This document shows positions 16,253 to 26,490 of a DNA stretch of 64,000 nt, piece after piece; the first letter of the stretch is position 1, and each line of letters opens with the position of its first letter. A model generated the notes under the pieces. The model was not told the origin of the DNA and did not search any database. It saw only the letters and a list, made by a program, of their open reading frames with translations. The translations under genes were made by a program, and so were the position numbers. The stretch covers positions 3,498,501-3,562,500 of the forward strand of contig NZ_CP134771.1 of the NCBI RefSeq assembly GCF_031880315.1, written 5' to 3'. The stretch is from Pseudomonas baltica (GTDB lineage Bacteria > Pseudomonadota > Gammaproteobacteria > Pseudomonadales > Pseudomonadaceae).

Positions 16253-17116
16253 TTGAACCTGTTGCAACACATCGCGCAATCCCGTCACCTGTTACGCAAG
16301 TCGGAGCTCAAGGTGGCCGACCACGTGCTGCTTGACCCGGCAGCGGTGATGCACAGTTCCATGGCCGATCTGGCCCATCAGGTGGGCATCAGCGAGCCGA
16401 CCATCGTGCGGTTCTGCCGCGCCATCGGTTGCAGCGGTTTTCAGGACCTCAAACTCAAGCTGGCGCAAAGCCTGGCGGCGGGGGCGAGCTTCGGGCAGTT
16501 CGCGATTCATGAAGACGACTCGGTCTCGGACTACAGCCTGAAGATTTTCGACACCACCTTGCACACGCTGATGGAGGTTCGGGAAAACCTCGATCCGCTG
16601 GCGTTGCAGCGGGCGGTGACGGCCATGTCCAACGCCGATCGCATCAACTTCTACGGCTTTGGTGCTTCGGGCGCGGTGGCCGCCGATGCGCAGCACAAGT
16701 TTTTCCGTTTGTTGCTGACCGCAGCCGCCTATTCGGACCCGCACATGCAGGCGATGTCGGCGGTCACTCTCAAGGAGGGCGACGTGGCGGTGTGTATTTC
16801 CCAGTCTGGCCGTTCCAAGGATTTGCTGATTACTGCCAACTTGGTGCGTGATTCCGGCGCGACCTTGATCACCCTGTGCCCGAGCCAGACGCCGCTGGCG
16901 GAACTGGCGACGGTCAATCTGGCGATCGATGTGCATGAAGACACCGAGATTTACACCCCGTTGACTTCGCGGATCGCCCATCTGGTGGTGATCGATGTGC
17001 TGGCGATGGGCGTGGCGATGGCGCGCGGGCCGAGCCTGGTGAATCACCTGAAGAGCGTGAAGCGCAGCTTGCGTGGATTGCGGTTGTCGCCCAAGTCGGT
17101 GAAGCACGAGGAGTAG
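16253..17116 (+). CDS. rccR: RpiR-family transcriptional regulator, RccR-like
   Basis: The product has 287 residues: an N-terminal RpiR helix-turn-helix (residues 1-75, VGISEPTIVRFCRAIGCSGFQDLKLKLAQSL) and a SIS sugar-phosphate domain (about 125-265, FYGFGASGAVAADAQHKFFR, ISQSGRSKDLL). Next to the pyruvate carboxylase locus in Pseudomonas this gene is RccR, reported as a regulator of central carbon flux (glyoxylate shunt and pyruvate node) that responds to KDPG, as HexR does. The start is TTG at 16253; no ATG or GTG lies nearby upstream, and there is no strong ribosome site. A palindrome at 16197-16211 suggests autoregulation. A generic HexR paralogue is the alternative. Confidence 0.78.
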   Translation: MNLLQHIAQSRHLLRKSELKVADHVLLDPAAVMHSSMADLAHQVGISEPTIVRFCRAIGCSGFQDLKLKLAQSLAAGASFGQFAIHEDDSVSDYSLKIFDTTLHTLMEVRENLDPLALQRAVTAMSNADRINFYGFGASGAVAADAQHKFFRLLLTAAAYSDPHMQAMSAVTLKEGDVAVCISQSGRSKDLLITANLVRDSGATLITLCPSQTPLAELATVNLAIDVHEDTEIYTPLTSRIAHLVVIDVLAMGVAMARGPSLVNHLKSVKRSLRGLRLSPKSVKHEE

Positions 17117-17139
17117 GCGCCAGGCTTTACATCGCGGCG

Positions 17140-17170
17140 CGCCCCTCGCGGGCAAGCCTTGCTCCCACAG
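17140..17170. repeat. Single REP unit
   Basis: CGCGGGCAAGCCTTGCTCCC with a following CACAG is one lone REP copy, downstream of the RccR-like gene, without an inverted partner. Confidence 0.8.
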
Positions 17171-17300
17171 CCGGTTTAGCCCGAGAAGCGCCGACATGGC
17201 TTGCAAAATCCCACCTTCACACCGCCGTCATCTACACGCCGCCAAACCGTAACCATCCCCCGCCATCCTGTACTCCCGCACTCGCACTGGGAGACAGCTC

Positions 17301-17504
17301 ATGACTCGATACGAAGACGGCACCAGCCCCTCCGCCAAAACCCGCAAACAGCAGGAAGACCAACGCCGTATGGCGTTTCGCCGTGCCATCGAATCCTACT
17401 CCGACGAGCGTCGGCTCAATCAGGAAATCGCCGACTACCCCGACCTCATGTTGTGGCAGGCACCAGCGGCAGCCGCCCGGCAAAGCGTTCAACCAGCGCG
17501 CTGA
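17301..17504 (+). CDS. PA3496-family putative envelope integrity protein
   Basis: The product has 67 residues. ATG 17301 is preceded by GGGAGA at a good distance. The motif KTRKQQEDQRRMAFRRAIESY is the conserved core of a small pseudomonad family annotated after PA3496. The chain is strongly charged and helical, with no signal peptide. Its last 59 bp overlap the 3' end of the convergent pycR-like gene, so the C-terminal AAAARQSVQPAR may be shaped by that overlap. Function is not established. Confidence 0.7.
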   Translation: MTRYEDGTSPSAKTRKQQEDQRRMAFRRAIESYSDERRLNQEIADYPDLMLWQAPAAAARQSVQPAR

Positions 17505-18408
17505 TCTGAGCGCGTTCGCTGCGGATAAAAGCCGCGAAGGCCTGCGCCACCGGTGATGGGCGTTTGGCCTTGGCCTGCACGATGCACCAGCTGCGATACA
17601 GCGGCAGCTCGTCGATCGGCAGTTCTTTGAGCACGCTGGTCGCCAATTCCATGTTGACCGCATGCCGCGTCAGCAATGCCACCCCCAGCCCTGCCATCAC
17701 GCACTCGCGTTGAGCATCCGACGAGGCGACCTCCAGGGTCTGGGTGAAGTGCACGCGCTTCTCCTTGAAGTACTCCTCGCAGGCCGTACGTGTGCCTGAT
17801 CCTTGTTCGCGTATCACCAGGGTGAAAGGCTCCAGGTCCTGCAAGCGCAGGTGTTCAAGCTGGCTGAGTGGATGGTCCGGCAGCGCCACGGCGACGATAG
17901 GATTGTTGAGGAAGGGCATGAATTCCAGCCCCATGTCCTGGGGCACCATGGACATGATCACCAGGTCGTCGCGGTTATCCGACAGTCGGCGAATCACCTG
18001 TGCGCGGTTGACCACCGTGAGGCTAAGGTTGACCTCGGGGTGCAGTTTCTTGAAGGCCGCAAACAAATGTGGGGTGAAATATTTGGCGCTCGACTCCACA
18101 GCAAGCTTCAATTGACCTTGAAGCGACCCTTGCAAGTCGGACAGCTGCATATCGAGGCTTTCCAAACGCCCAAAAATGTCCCGACTGGCCCGCTGCAGGG
18201 CCTCGGCCGCTTCTGTCAGGTACAGCTTCTTGCCCACGTATTCGAACAGCGGCTGGCCGACCAACTCTTCTAACTGCCGAATTTGCAGACTGACCGCGGG
18301 TTGCGTCAGCGACATTTCGACGGCGGCGCGGCTATACGAGCGCAGATCGCAGACTTCGTTGAAAACCTGCAGCTGACGCAAGGTCATACGCATCAATGAC
18401 TTACGCAT
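17446..18408 (-). CDS. pycR: LysR-type regulator of pyruvate carboxylase (PycR-like)
   Basis: The product has 320 residues: a winged helix-turn-helix at about residues 8-66 (RQLQVFNEVCDLRSYSRAA, LTQPAVSLQIRQLEELVG) and a LysR substrate-binding domain to about 300. It is divergent from pycA with a 188-bp gap containing two palindromes, the classic arrangement for a LysR activator and its target. The equivalent gene in P. aeruginosa next to the pyc genes is called PycR. Starts at 18408, 18393 or 18387 are possible; none has a clear ribosome site. Confidence 0.82.
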   Translation of the reverse strand: MRKSLMRMTLRQLQVFNEVCDLRSYSRAAVEMSLTQPAVSLQIRQLEELVGQPLFEYVGKKLYLTEAAEALQRASRDIFGRLESLDMQLSDLQGSLQGQLKLAVESSAKYFTPHLFAAFKKLHPEVNLSLTVVNRAQVIRRLSDNRDDLVIMSMVPQDMGLEFMPFLNNPIVAVALPDHPLSQLEHLRLQDLEPFTLVIREQGSGTRTACEEYFKEKRVHFTQTLEVASSDAQRECVMAGLGVALLTRHAVNMELATSVLKELPIDELPLYRSWCIVQAKAKRPSPVAQAFAAFIRSERAQISALVERFAGRLPLVPATT

Positions 18409-18444
18409 TTTTATGGGGGGTCTGGGGTAGGCAATACGGCCACT

Positions 18445-18480
18445 ATAAGTATTTACTTATGTCCCAGCCAATAATTATTG
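18445..18480. promoter_or_regulatory. Two palindromes in the pycR-pycA intergenic region
   Basis: ATAAGTA-TT-TACTTAT (18445-18460) and CAATAATTATTG (18469-18480) are perfect dyads, nine bases apart. They lie just upstream of the LysR gene and about 120-150 bp before pycA, where a LysR regulator would bind. Confidence 0.55.
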
Positions 18481-18596
18481 ATTTTTGTTAATCGTCGCGT
18501 AGCGCTAGTGTGAAAGGGCGACCAGCGGTGTAGGACTGGTCATGCACTGATCGGCCCTGCCGGGTCGATCGAGATAACGGTCGAGGAACGTCCAAC

Positions 18597-20012
<1,416 letters not shown>

Positions 20013-20022
20013 GGAATACCTG

Positions 20023-21837
20023 ATGTCCAAGAAAATCACCGTCACCGATACCATCCTGCGCGACGCCCACCAGTCCCTGCTGGCGACCCGCATGCGCACC
20101 GAAGACATGCTGCCGATCTGCGACAAGCTCGACAAGGTCGGCTACTGGTCGCTGGAAGTCTGGGGCGGGGCGACCTTCGACGCCTGCATCCGCTTCCTCA
20201 AGGAAGACCCGTGGGAGCGCCTGCGCCAACTGCGCGCCGCGCTGCCCAATACTCGCCTGCAGATGCTCCTGCGCGGTCAGAACCTGCTCGGCTATCGCCA
20301 TTACAGCGACGACGTGGTCCGCGCGTTCGTGGCCAAGGCCGCGGCGAATGGCATCGACGTGTTCCGCATTTTCGACGCCATGAACGACGTGCGTAACCTG
20401 CGCGTCGCCATCGAAGCCGTGAAGGCCGCCGGCAAGCATGCCCAAGGCACCATCGCCTACACCACCAGCCCGGTGCACACCATCGGCGCCTTTGTTGCCC
20501 AGGCCAAGCAGATGGAAGCCATGGGCTGTGACTCGGTGGCGATCAAGGACATGGCCGGCTTGCTGACCCCTTATGCCACGGGCGAACTGGTCAAGGCGCT
20601 GAAGGCCGAGCAGTCGCTGCCGGTGTTCATCCATTCCCACGACACCGCCGGTTTGGCTGCGATGTGCCAGCTCAAGGCGATCGAGAACGGTGCCGACCAT
20701 ATCGACACCGCCATCTCCAGCTTCGCCTGGGGCACCAGTCATCCGGGCACCGAGTCGATGGTCGCGGCGCTCAAGGGCAGCGAGTTCGACACGGGCCTGG
20801 ACCTGGAACTGCTGCAGGAAATCGGCCTGTACTTCTACGCGGTGCGTAAGAAATATCACCAGTTCGAGAGCGAATTCACTGCGGTCGACACCCGCGTGCA
20901 GGTCAACCAGGTGCCGGGCGGGATGATTTCCAACCTCGCCAACCAGCTCAAGGAGCAGGGCGCCCTGAGCCGCATGAGTGAGGTGTTGGCCGAGATCCCA
21001 CGGGTACGCAAGGACCTCGGTTACCCGCCGCTGGTGACGCCGACCTCGCAGATCGTCGGCACCCAGGCGTTCTTCAACGTGCTGGCCGGCGAGCGCTACA
21101 AGACCATCACCAACGAGGTGAAGCTGTACCTGCAGGGTGGCTACGGGGCCGCGCCGGGTGTGGTCAACGAGAAACTGCGGCGCCAGGCCATCGGCAGCGA
21201 AGAGGTGATCGACGTGCGCCCGGCCGATCTGCTCAAGCCGGAGATGGACAAGCTGCGCAAGGACATCGGCGAGCTGGCCAAGTCCGAAGAGGACGTGCTC
21301 ACGTTCGCGATGTTCCCGGACATCGGGCGCAAGTTCCTCGAAGAGCGTGAAGCCGGCACCTTGACCCCGGAAGCCCTGCTGCCGATTCCGCAAGCGGGTG
21401 CAGTGGCGTCGGCGGGCGGCGAGGGCGTGCCCACCGAGTTCGTCATCGATGTGCACGGCGAGAGCTACCGCGTGGATATCACTGGTGTCGGCGTGAAGAA
21501 CAGCGGCAAGCGGCACTTCTACCTGTCGATCGATGGCGTGCCCGAAGAGGTGGTGTTCGAGCCACTCAACGAGTTCGTCGGCGGTGGCGGTGGCAGCAAG
21601 CGTCAACATGCCACCGAGCCGGGCCATGTGAGCACCTCGATGCCAGGCAACATCGTCGATGTGCTGGTCAAGGAAGGCGATGTGGTCAAGACCGGCCAGG
21701 CGGTGCTGATCACCGAGGCGATGAAGATGGAAACCGAAGTTCAGGCGCCGATCGCTGGCAAGGTCGCAGCCATCCATGTGGCCAAGGGCGACCGAGTGAA
21801 TCCGGGTGAAGTGCTGGTGGAGATCGTCGCCGGTTAA
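20023..21837 (+). CDS. pycB: Pyruvate carboxylase subunit B (carboxyltransferase and biotinyl domains)
   Basis: The subunit moves the carboxyl group from biotin to pyruvate. The product has 604 residues from ATG 20023 (GAGGAA seven bases upstream). Residues 1-300 are an HMGL-like TIM barrel starting TDTILRDAHQSLLATRMR, with the metal ligands in FIHSHDTAG. A PYC/OADA domain follows. A flexible GGGGG linker near 525 leads to the biotinyl domain with the modified lysine about K568 in EAMKMETE. It is also annotated oadA for similarity to oxaloacetate decarboxylase alpha, but no beta or gamma membrane subunit lies nearby. Confidence 0.92.
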   Translation: MSKKITVTDTILRDAHQSLLATRMRTEDMLPICDKLDKVGYWSLEVWGGATFDACIRFLKEDPWERLRQLRAALPNTRLQMLLRGQNLLGYRHYSDDVVRAFVAKAAANGIDVFRIFDAMNDVRNLRVAIEAVKAAGKHAQGTIAYTTSPVHTIGAFVAQAKQMEAMGCDSVAIKDMAGLLTPYATGELVKALKAEQSLPVFIHSHDTAGLAAMCQLKAIENGADHIDTAISSFAWGTSHPGTESMVAALKGSEFDTGLDLELLQEIGLYFYAVRKKYHQFESEFTAVDTRVQVNQVPGGMISNLANQLKEQGALSRMSEVLAEIPRVRKDLGYPPLVTPTSQIVGTQAFFNVLAGERYKTITNEVKLYLQGGYGAAPGVVNEKLRRQAIGSEEVIDVRPADLLKPEMDKLRKDIGELAKSEEDVLTFAMFPDIGRKFLEEREAGTLTPEALLPIPQAGAVASAGGEGVPTEFVIDVHGESYRVDITGVGVKNSGKRHFYLSIDGVPEEVVFEPLNEFVGGGGGSKRQHATEPGHVSTSMPGNIVDVLVKEGDVVKTGQAVLITEAMKMETEVQAPIAGKVAAIHVAKGDRVNPGEVLVEIVAG

Positions 21838-21865
21838 GGCGCCGACCGTAAAAAGCTTACCTCGA

Positions 21866-21896
21866 GGGGGCGTCGCAATTTGGCGCCCCCTTTTTT
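21866..21896 (+). terminator. Intrinsic terminator of pycAB
   Basis: GGGGGCG (21866-21872) pairs with CGCCCCC (21884-21890) and is followed directly by TTTTTT, 29 bp after the pycB stop. Confidence 0.9.
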
Positions 21897-21910
21897 ATGT
21901 GGTCAGTACT

Positions 21911-21990
21911 GGCCTCTTCGCGAGCAAGCTTTGCTCCCGCAGAGGCAACCCCTTTGGGAGCAAGGTTGCGCGTTCGGCGGCGAAGAGGCC
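21911..21990. repeat. REP-like pair, GCGCAACC variant
   Basis: GGCCTCTTCGCGAGCAAGC on the left is mirrored by a right half reading GGGAGCAAGGTTGCGCG then TTCGGCGGCGAAGAGGCC. The insertion TTGCGCGTTCGGCGG replaces the usual CTTGCCCGCG. The same variant occurs at 37351-37447. Confidence 0.8.
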
Positions 21991-22016
21991 TGGTCGGTCA
22001 CCACAAATCCTATGGA

Positions 22017-24989
22017 TCAAAACCGCAACTGCCACTGCCCGATCACCGCATGATTGCGGCTATTACTGCCCAACTCGCCGCTGTACCCCAACCCCAGACT
22101 CTGCCGCGCACTGAAGCCTACATCCAGCCCCGCTTCCACCATCAGGCTGTCCCGATCCAGCGCCGTGCCTTGCACGCTGAACGCACTGCCGCCGGCAAGA
22201 AACGCCTGCGTCGTGGATGAATCCACATCGCCATACGTGTGCCGCCAGCCCAGGCTGCCTCGTGGCGTCAGGCTGATACCGTTGTCCAGTTGAGTCAGAT
22301 GAGCGAAGCGCAGGCCCAGGGTAGTGGTGACGTTGTCCTGTGTCTGGGCGTTGACGTCCATTGCCGCAGCGCCGCCTTTCTCTTGATAGCTGTTGCGGTG
22401 GTAGCGTTGGTAGCCGAGGTTGGCGAAGGGTTCGAGATTGAGGCGGCCGCTGCCCAGCGCGTAGCCCAGCTCGGCGAAGGCCTGCTGGCTGTTGGCGTGA
22501 TAATCGCCGCGCGGGGTGTCGTTGAAGCCACTGAAACTGACGTGGCGTTTGCTCGATCCGTCGTGACCGCTGTAGGCCGCGCCCAGGCGCAACGCCAAGG
22601 GGCCGCTGTAGTGTTGCGCGTAAACGCCCAGGTGCCAGCTGTCGATATCTCCGCTCAGGCCCGAGGCATCCAGGCCGGTTTTCGAGTAACCGCCCAGCAC
22701 GCCGAGGCGCCAGTCGCTGAGTATCGCCCAGTCGGCGCCCAGCACGGCACCGTGGGTACGCTGCTCCACGGCGCTGCTGCCATTGCTGCCGTCGAGCTTG
22801 CCGTAGCTGCTCAGGCCTTGCAGCCACAGGCGGCCCTGGGCGTTGGGGTCGTTGAGGTTGCGGGCGCTGGCGGGCACGCCCGTGTCGACCAGGATCGGGG
22901 TGTCCTTGTCATCGAGGCCGACCATCAGCGCGCCGTTGCTGCTCATCGACTGCATGGCCGCCAGCATGCTGCTGCCCACTTGCGCGCTGCCCGCCAGCGT
23001 CGCGGCGCCAAGGCTGGCGGTGGTGGCGCCACTCAATTGAGTGATGGCGCTGCTGGCGGTGGCGGTGCTGGTGTTGAGCACCGCGTTATAGAGCGCATTG
23101 CCCTGGCCCAGCTGACTGATGCTGCTGGCGGCGTTGCGGTCGCTGCTGTTGGTGGCGTAATTGGCGAAGGCGACATCGTTGCGTGCGTAGGCGAGGTCGA
23201 CCTGGGTAGCGGTGTAGCTGAGGGTCGGGGTCAGGAATGCATAGTCGCTGGTGACTTTGCCGAAGGTGCCAGTGACCGCGCCGGCCTGCAGCACCGTGTA
23301 GTGGCTCAGCCACGGATAGTCGCCTGCGCTAGGCTGCACGGCCAGGGTCGCGCCATTGAGGTAAGCGGTACCGCCAACGCTCAACGGCGCACTGGTGCCG
23401 TCGGCATTGACGCCATAGGCGAGCGTGGCGCCGCTGTTCAGGGTCAGGTCGTGGTTGATGGTGGCGGTGCCCAGGGTGCTGTTGGTCAGCAACGTGCCAT
23501 TGACGATCAGGTTGCCGACGCTGCCGCCACCGGCATACACGCCGCCGTTGTCCACGGTGAGGGTGCCCGCCACGCCGCCCTGGTTGATCAATGTGGCACC
23601 GTTGGCGATCGCTCCGCCCTCGCTGAAGTCGCCGCTACCGGTCAGGGTCCAGGCGCCTTGATTGACCTGCAGCCATTCGAAGTTCTGGCTGGTGCCAAAG
23701 GTGCCACCACTGCCGCCAGCGGCGTCGAGGATCACCTGATCGCGGCCGGTGCCACCGTCCACCAGGCCTGCGAAGCGCCCGCCGGTCAGTACGACGAGAG
23801 TGTCGTCGCCACCGCCAAGGCCCAACGCCAAGCCATTGCTGCCGCTGATCAAGCCACTGTTGGTAACTGTGTCCTTGTACTCGCCGACCAGATTGATACC
23901 GAAGCCGTTCAAGCCTTGGATGGTGCCTTGGTTGATGATGGTCGTCGCGCCGACACCGGCACCGTTGCTGCCGTCGTCTACCAGAATGCCGTTGTTGGCA
24001 CCGCTCACCAGCGCGCCGCTGGCGTTGAACACATAGCCGCCGCCCAGCGCGATGCCTTCGCTGCCGTTGGCGAAGCCGTTCTTGTCGACGCCGCCAGCGC
24101 CAGTGCCCTGGATGGTGCCGTAGTTTTCGATGTGGCCGATGAGGTCGATGTCGACGCCGTCACCATCGCCGTTGGCCTTGAGGCCGGCGTAGGCGCCAGT
24201 GATGGTGCCCCAGTTGTACACCGTGCCATTGCCGTCCGAGCCATAACCCGAGCCATTGCGCCCGGTGATCTCGCCGCCCCGGAAGTTGGCCAGCGTCGCG
24301 CCGTTATCGGTGGTGATGCCATGCCGGCCGCCGCTGATGATGCCGTAGTTCTGTACCGTGACGTTGCTGGCCGAATCGATATCGATGCCGTCGTATTTTT
24401 GCTCGTCGGTGTGGCTGTCGCCTGTGGATATCTCGCCCCAGTTGAAAATTGTCGCGTTGCTGCCGGTTTTCATGCCGTCGCTGGCATCGCCACGGATCAG
24501 CGCACCGGCGTAGTTATTGACCGTGATGGCGACGCCGCCATCGCGCACCGCGTCGAGATCCAGCCCCTGGCCGGTGGAGGAGTGAATGGTGCCGCGGTTG
24601 TTGAGGGTGAAGCTGCCACCCGCGAAATTGCTGTCGATACGCAAGGCGTCGTCGTAGCCGTCGATGGTCGCTCCGCTCAAGTTGTTGATGACGTAGTTGC
24701 GCGACGACCCCTCCGAGCCGCTGCTGGCGATGGCCCGGCCAGTAGTAGATTTGATCAGGCCGGAGTTATCCACAACCACACCGGTGCCGCTGGTGGCTCC
24801 CTTGAGGCTTACCGCCTTGCCGGCGGAATAGATGATGCTGCCGGTGCTGGTGACGGTCAGGTGGTCGGAGCCGCTGAGTTCCTGCTGGGCCGTGGTGGCG
24901 GTGCTGACGGTGCCACTGACGGCATGAACCGGACCGGCCAGAGTGGCCAAGGCAATAGCGAGGGCGAGTCGGTGCTGTGGATAAGTCAT
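22017..24989 (-). CDS. Autotransporter (type Va secretion) with beta-helix-like passenger
   Basis: The product has 990 residues. A signal peptide at 1-23 ends in AGPVHA. Residues 30-450 hold short repeats rich in NNxG, YGTI and NWGxI (for example VQNYGIISGGRHGI, VENYGTIQG-like), the pattern of right-handed beta-helix passengers. A linker and the autotransporter barrel (about 715-990) follow, with RLWLQGLSSYGKLDGSNG, GVLGGYSKTG and a C-terminal phenylalanine (WQLRF), the outer-membrane signature. No catalytic triad or RGD adhesion motif was seen, so the passenger may be an adhesin or structural stalk. It is monocistronic. Confidence 0.88.
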   Translation of the reverse strand: MTYPQHRLALAIALATLAGPVHAVSGTVSTATTAQQELSGSDHLTVTSTGSIIYSAGKAVSLKGATSGTGVVVDNSGLIKSTTGRAIASSGSEGSSRNYVINNLSGATIDGYDDALRIDSNFAGGSFTLNNRGTIHSSTGQGLDLDAVRDGGVAITVNNYAGALIRGDASDGMKTGSNATIFNWGEISTGDSHTDEQKYDGIDIDSASNVTVQNYGIISGGRHGITTDNGATLANFRGGEITGRNGSGYGSDGNGTVYNWGTITGAYAGLKANGDGDGVDIDLIGHIENYGTIQGTGAGGVDKNGFANGSEGIALGGGYVFNASGALVSGANNGILVDDGSNGAGVGATTIINQGTIQGLNGFGINLVGEYKDTVTNSGLISGSNGLALGLGGGDDTLVVLTGGRFAGLVDGGTGRDQVILDAAGGSGGTFGTSQNFEWLQVNQGAWTLTGSGDFSEGGAIANGATLINQGGVAGTLTVDNGGVYAGGGSVGNLIVNGTLLTNSTLGTATINHDLTLNSGATLAYGVNADGTSAPLSVGGTAYLNGATLAVQPSAGDYPWLSHYTVLQAGAVTGTFGKVTSDYAFLTPTLSYTATQVDLAYARNDVAFANYATNSSDRNAASSISQLGQGNALYNAVLNTSTATASSAITQLSGATTASLGAATLAGSAQVGSSMLAAMQSMSSNGALMVGLDDKDTPILVDTGVPASARNLNDPNAQGRLWLQGLSSYGKLDGSNGSSAVEQRTHGAVLGADWAILSDWRLGVLGGYSKTGLDASGLSGDIDSWHLGVYAQHYSGPLALRLGAAYSGHDGSSKRHVSFSGFNDTPRGDYHANSQQAFAELGYALGSGRLNLEPFANLGYQRYHRNSYQEKGGAAAMDVNAQTQDNVTTTLGLRFAHLTQLDNGISLTPRGSLGWRHTYGDVDSSTTQAFLAGGSAFSVQGTALDRDSLMVEAGLDVGFSARQSLGLGYSGELGSNSRNHAVIGQWQLRF

Positions 24990-25099
24990 GACGACGGCTT
25001 GTTGTTGGGTGGGCCGTCTTGTATAGCGATTTAATATTACGGTTTTTTTATATAGCTGAATAATTTGCTACAAACGTTGGGTGTGGTTGAGATCCGGCT

Positions 25100-25165
25100 G
25101 GCGCGTTTGCGGGCAAGCCCGCTCCCCCAGAGATCGCATCAACTGTGGGAGCGGGGTCTGCACGC
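25100..25165. repeat. REP palindromic pair, diverged
   Basis: GCGTTTGCGGGCAAGCCCGC and GGGAGCGGGGTCTGCACGC form an imperfect inverted pair upstream of the autotransporter start. Confidence 0.75.
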
Positions 25166-25174
25166 TAAGCTTTT

Positions 25175-25864
25175 TCAGCCCGCTACCAAGGTCGGCTGGC
25201 GGCACTCGGGCAGCGTTTTCACCTGGCCGCTCGCCGTCTGGTTGGTCTCCGATAACCAGATTTCGAAGCCGGATTCGATCATCGGCCATTGCTCGTCCAT
25301 GATCGCGAACCAGGCGGTGTCGCGGTTACGGCCTTTGACCACCATGTGCTGGTGGAATACGCCCTCGGGGCTGAAGCCAAAGCGCTCGGCAGCGCGGCGC
25401 GAGCGCAGGTTGGCGTTGTCGCACTTCCATTCGACACGCCGGTACCCCAACTCGAAGGCCAGCTTGGCCAGCAGATAGACCGCTTCGGTGCCTTTTGGGG
25501 TGCGTTGCATGGGGGCGCCGAAGGCCACGTGACCGATTTCCAGACGGCCGTGGGCGGGGAAGATGGACATCAGGCTGAGGATGCCTTCGGCGTTGCCGGT
25601 GGCCACATCGACCGCGCAAAAGCCCAGCGGATCGTCGCTGATGGCATAGCCGTCGAGCCAGATATCGAACAGTTCGCGGTCCTTGAACGGGCCATACGGC
25701 AGGAAATCCCAGAACACCGGGTCGGCACCGGCACCTTGCAGCGCCTCCCACAGGTCATCGCTATGGCGCACGGGGTCGAGCTTTTCGAGGCGCACGAAGC
25801 GTCCGGTGAGGGTGCTGGCAACAGGCTTGGGTACCGTTTTCCAGTTTAATTCTCGAGTCGACAT
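25175..25864 (-). CDS. GNAT acetyltransferase, RimJ/RimL-like
   Basis: The product has 229 residues. The GNAT fold is visible as FVRLEKLDPVRHSDDLWEAL (motif C region), then LEIGHVAFGAPMQRTPKGTEAVYLL (acetyl-CoA loop, about 108-132) and RVEWKCDNANLRSRRAAERFGFSPEGVF, the RimL/RimJ signature. It probably acetylates an amine on a small molecule or protein N-terminus; the substrate is unknown. Its start overlaps the next GNAT gene by 19 bp, so the two are translationally coupled. Confidence 0.85.
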   Translation of the reverse strand: MSTRELNWKTVPKPVASTLTGRFVRLEKLDPVRHSDDLWEALQGAGADPVFWDFLPYGPFKDRELFDIWLDGYAISDDPLGFCAVDVATGNAEGILSLMSIFPAHGRLEIGHVAFGAPMQRTPKGTEAVYLLAKLAFELGYRRVEWKCDNANLRSRRAAERFGFSPEGVFHQHMVVKGRNRDTAWFAIMDEQWPMIESGFEIWLSETNQTASGQVKTLPECRQPTLVAG

Positions 25865-26316
25865 GGAAGCTCCTGGAGGGACTGGCGAAATTGGATATAG
25901 CCCGGGCGTTCGGCGACGCGCTCGTACAGTGTAATCGCTGTGCTGTTGGTCTCGTGGGTCAGCCAGTGAACTTTGATGCAGCCATCACGCTTGGCGCTAG
26001 CGTAGACGAATTCGATCAACTGGCGACCAATACCGGTGCCGCGCACAGTAGTGTCGACGATTAGATCCTGTAGATAGCAAGAGTTCTCTATCGACCAGCA
26101 AGAACGATGATAAATGTAGTGGACCATGCCGACCGCCACCCCATCTTGCCAGGCCAGTGCGGCGTTGATCGGTTCGGCGGTGTCGAGCATGCGCGCCCAG
26201 GTGACGGCCGTGACCTCGGCGGGGATGTCGGTGTTGTAGAAACGCTGGTAGGCCTGCCACAGGGGCAGCCAGTGGCTGTGGTCGGCGGCGGTGACGGGGC
26301 GGAGGGTGACGGTCAT
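25846..26316 (-). CDS. GNAT acetyltransferase
   Basis: The product has 156 residues and a single GNAT domain: LRPVTAADHSHWLPLWQAYQ at the N-terminus, the beta-strand 4 and acetyl-CoA loop YLQDLIVDTTVRGTGIGRQLIEFV (about 81-104), and WLTHETNSTAITLYERV. This resembles small diamine/aminoglycoside-type N-acetyltransferases. It is the first gene of a two-gene GNAT operon. The substrate is not evident. Confidence 0.85.
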   Translation of the reverse strand: MTVTLRPVTAADHSHWLPLWQAYQRFYNTDIPAEVTAVTWARMLDTAEPINAALAWQDGVAVGMVHYIYHRSCWSIENSCYLQDLIVDTTVRGTGIGRQLIEFVYASAKRDGCIKVHWLTHETNSTAITLYERVAERPGYIQFRQSLQELPCRLEN

Positions 26317-26365
26317 GGACTGGATTCCTTGGGGGCTGGCCGGGGGATTTGTGCCGATGCGGAGG

Positions 26366-26430
26366 GCCTATCCGCGAGCACGCTCTGCTGAGCCATACAC
26401 CTGTAGGAGCGAGGCTTGCCCGCGAAGGCT
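26366..26430. repeat. REP palindromic pair, left arm degraded
   Basis: The right copy TGTAGGAGCGAGGCTTGCC is good. The left arm (CCTATCCGCGAGCACGCTCTG) is decayed. It separates the GNAT operon from paiB. Confidence 0.75.
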
Positions 26431-26490
26431 GAGTGTCGGCCACAGTTGGCGTACCTGACACGACCTGTAGTGTGCTTCAGGCAGTGAGCA

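Noticed and set aside
22239..25034. 931-codon open frame opposite the autotransporter
   Set aside because: Its Ala/Val/Gly-rich composition is the antisense image of the repetitive passenger. The other strand has a signal peptide and barrel.
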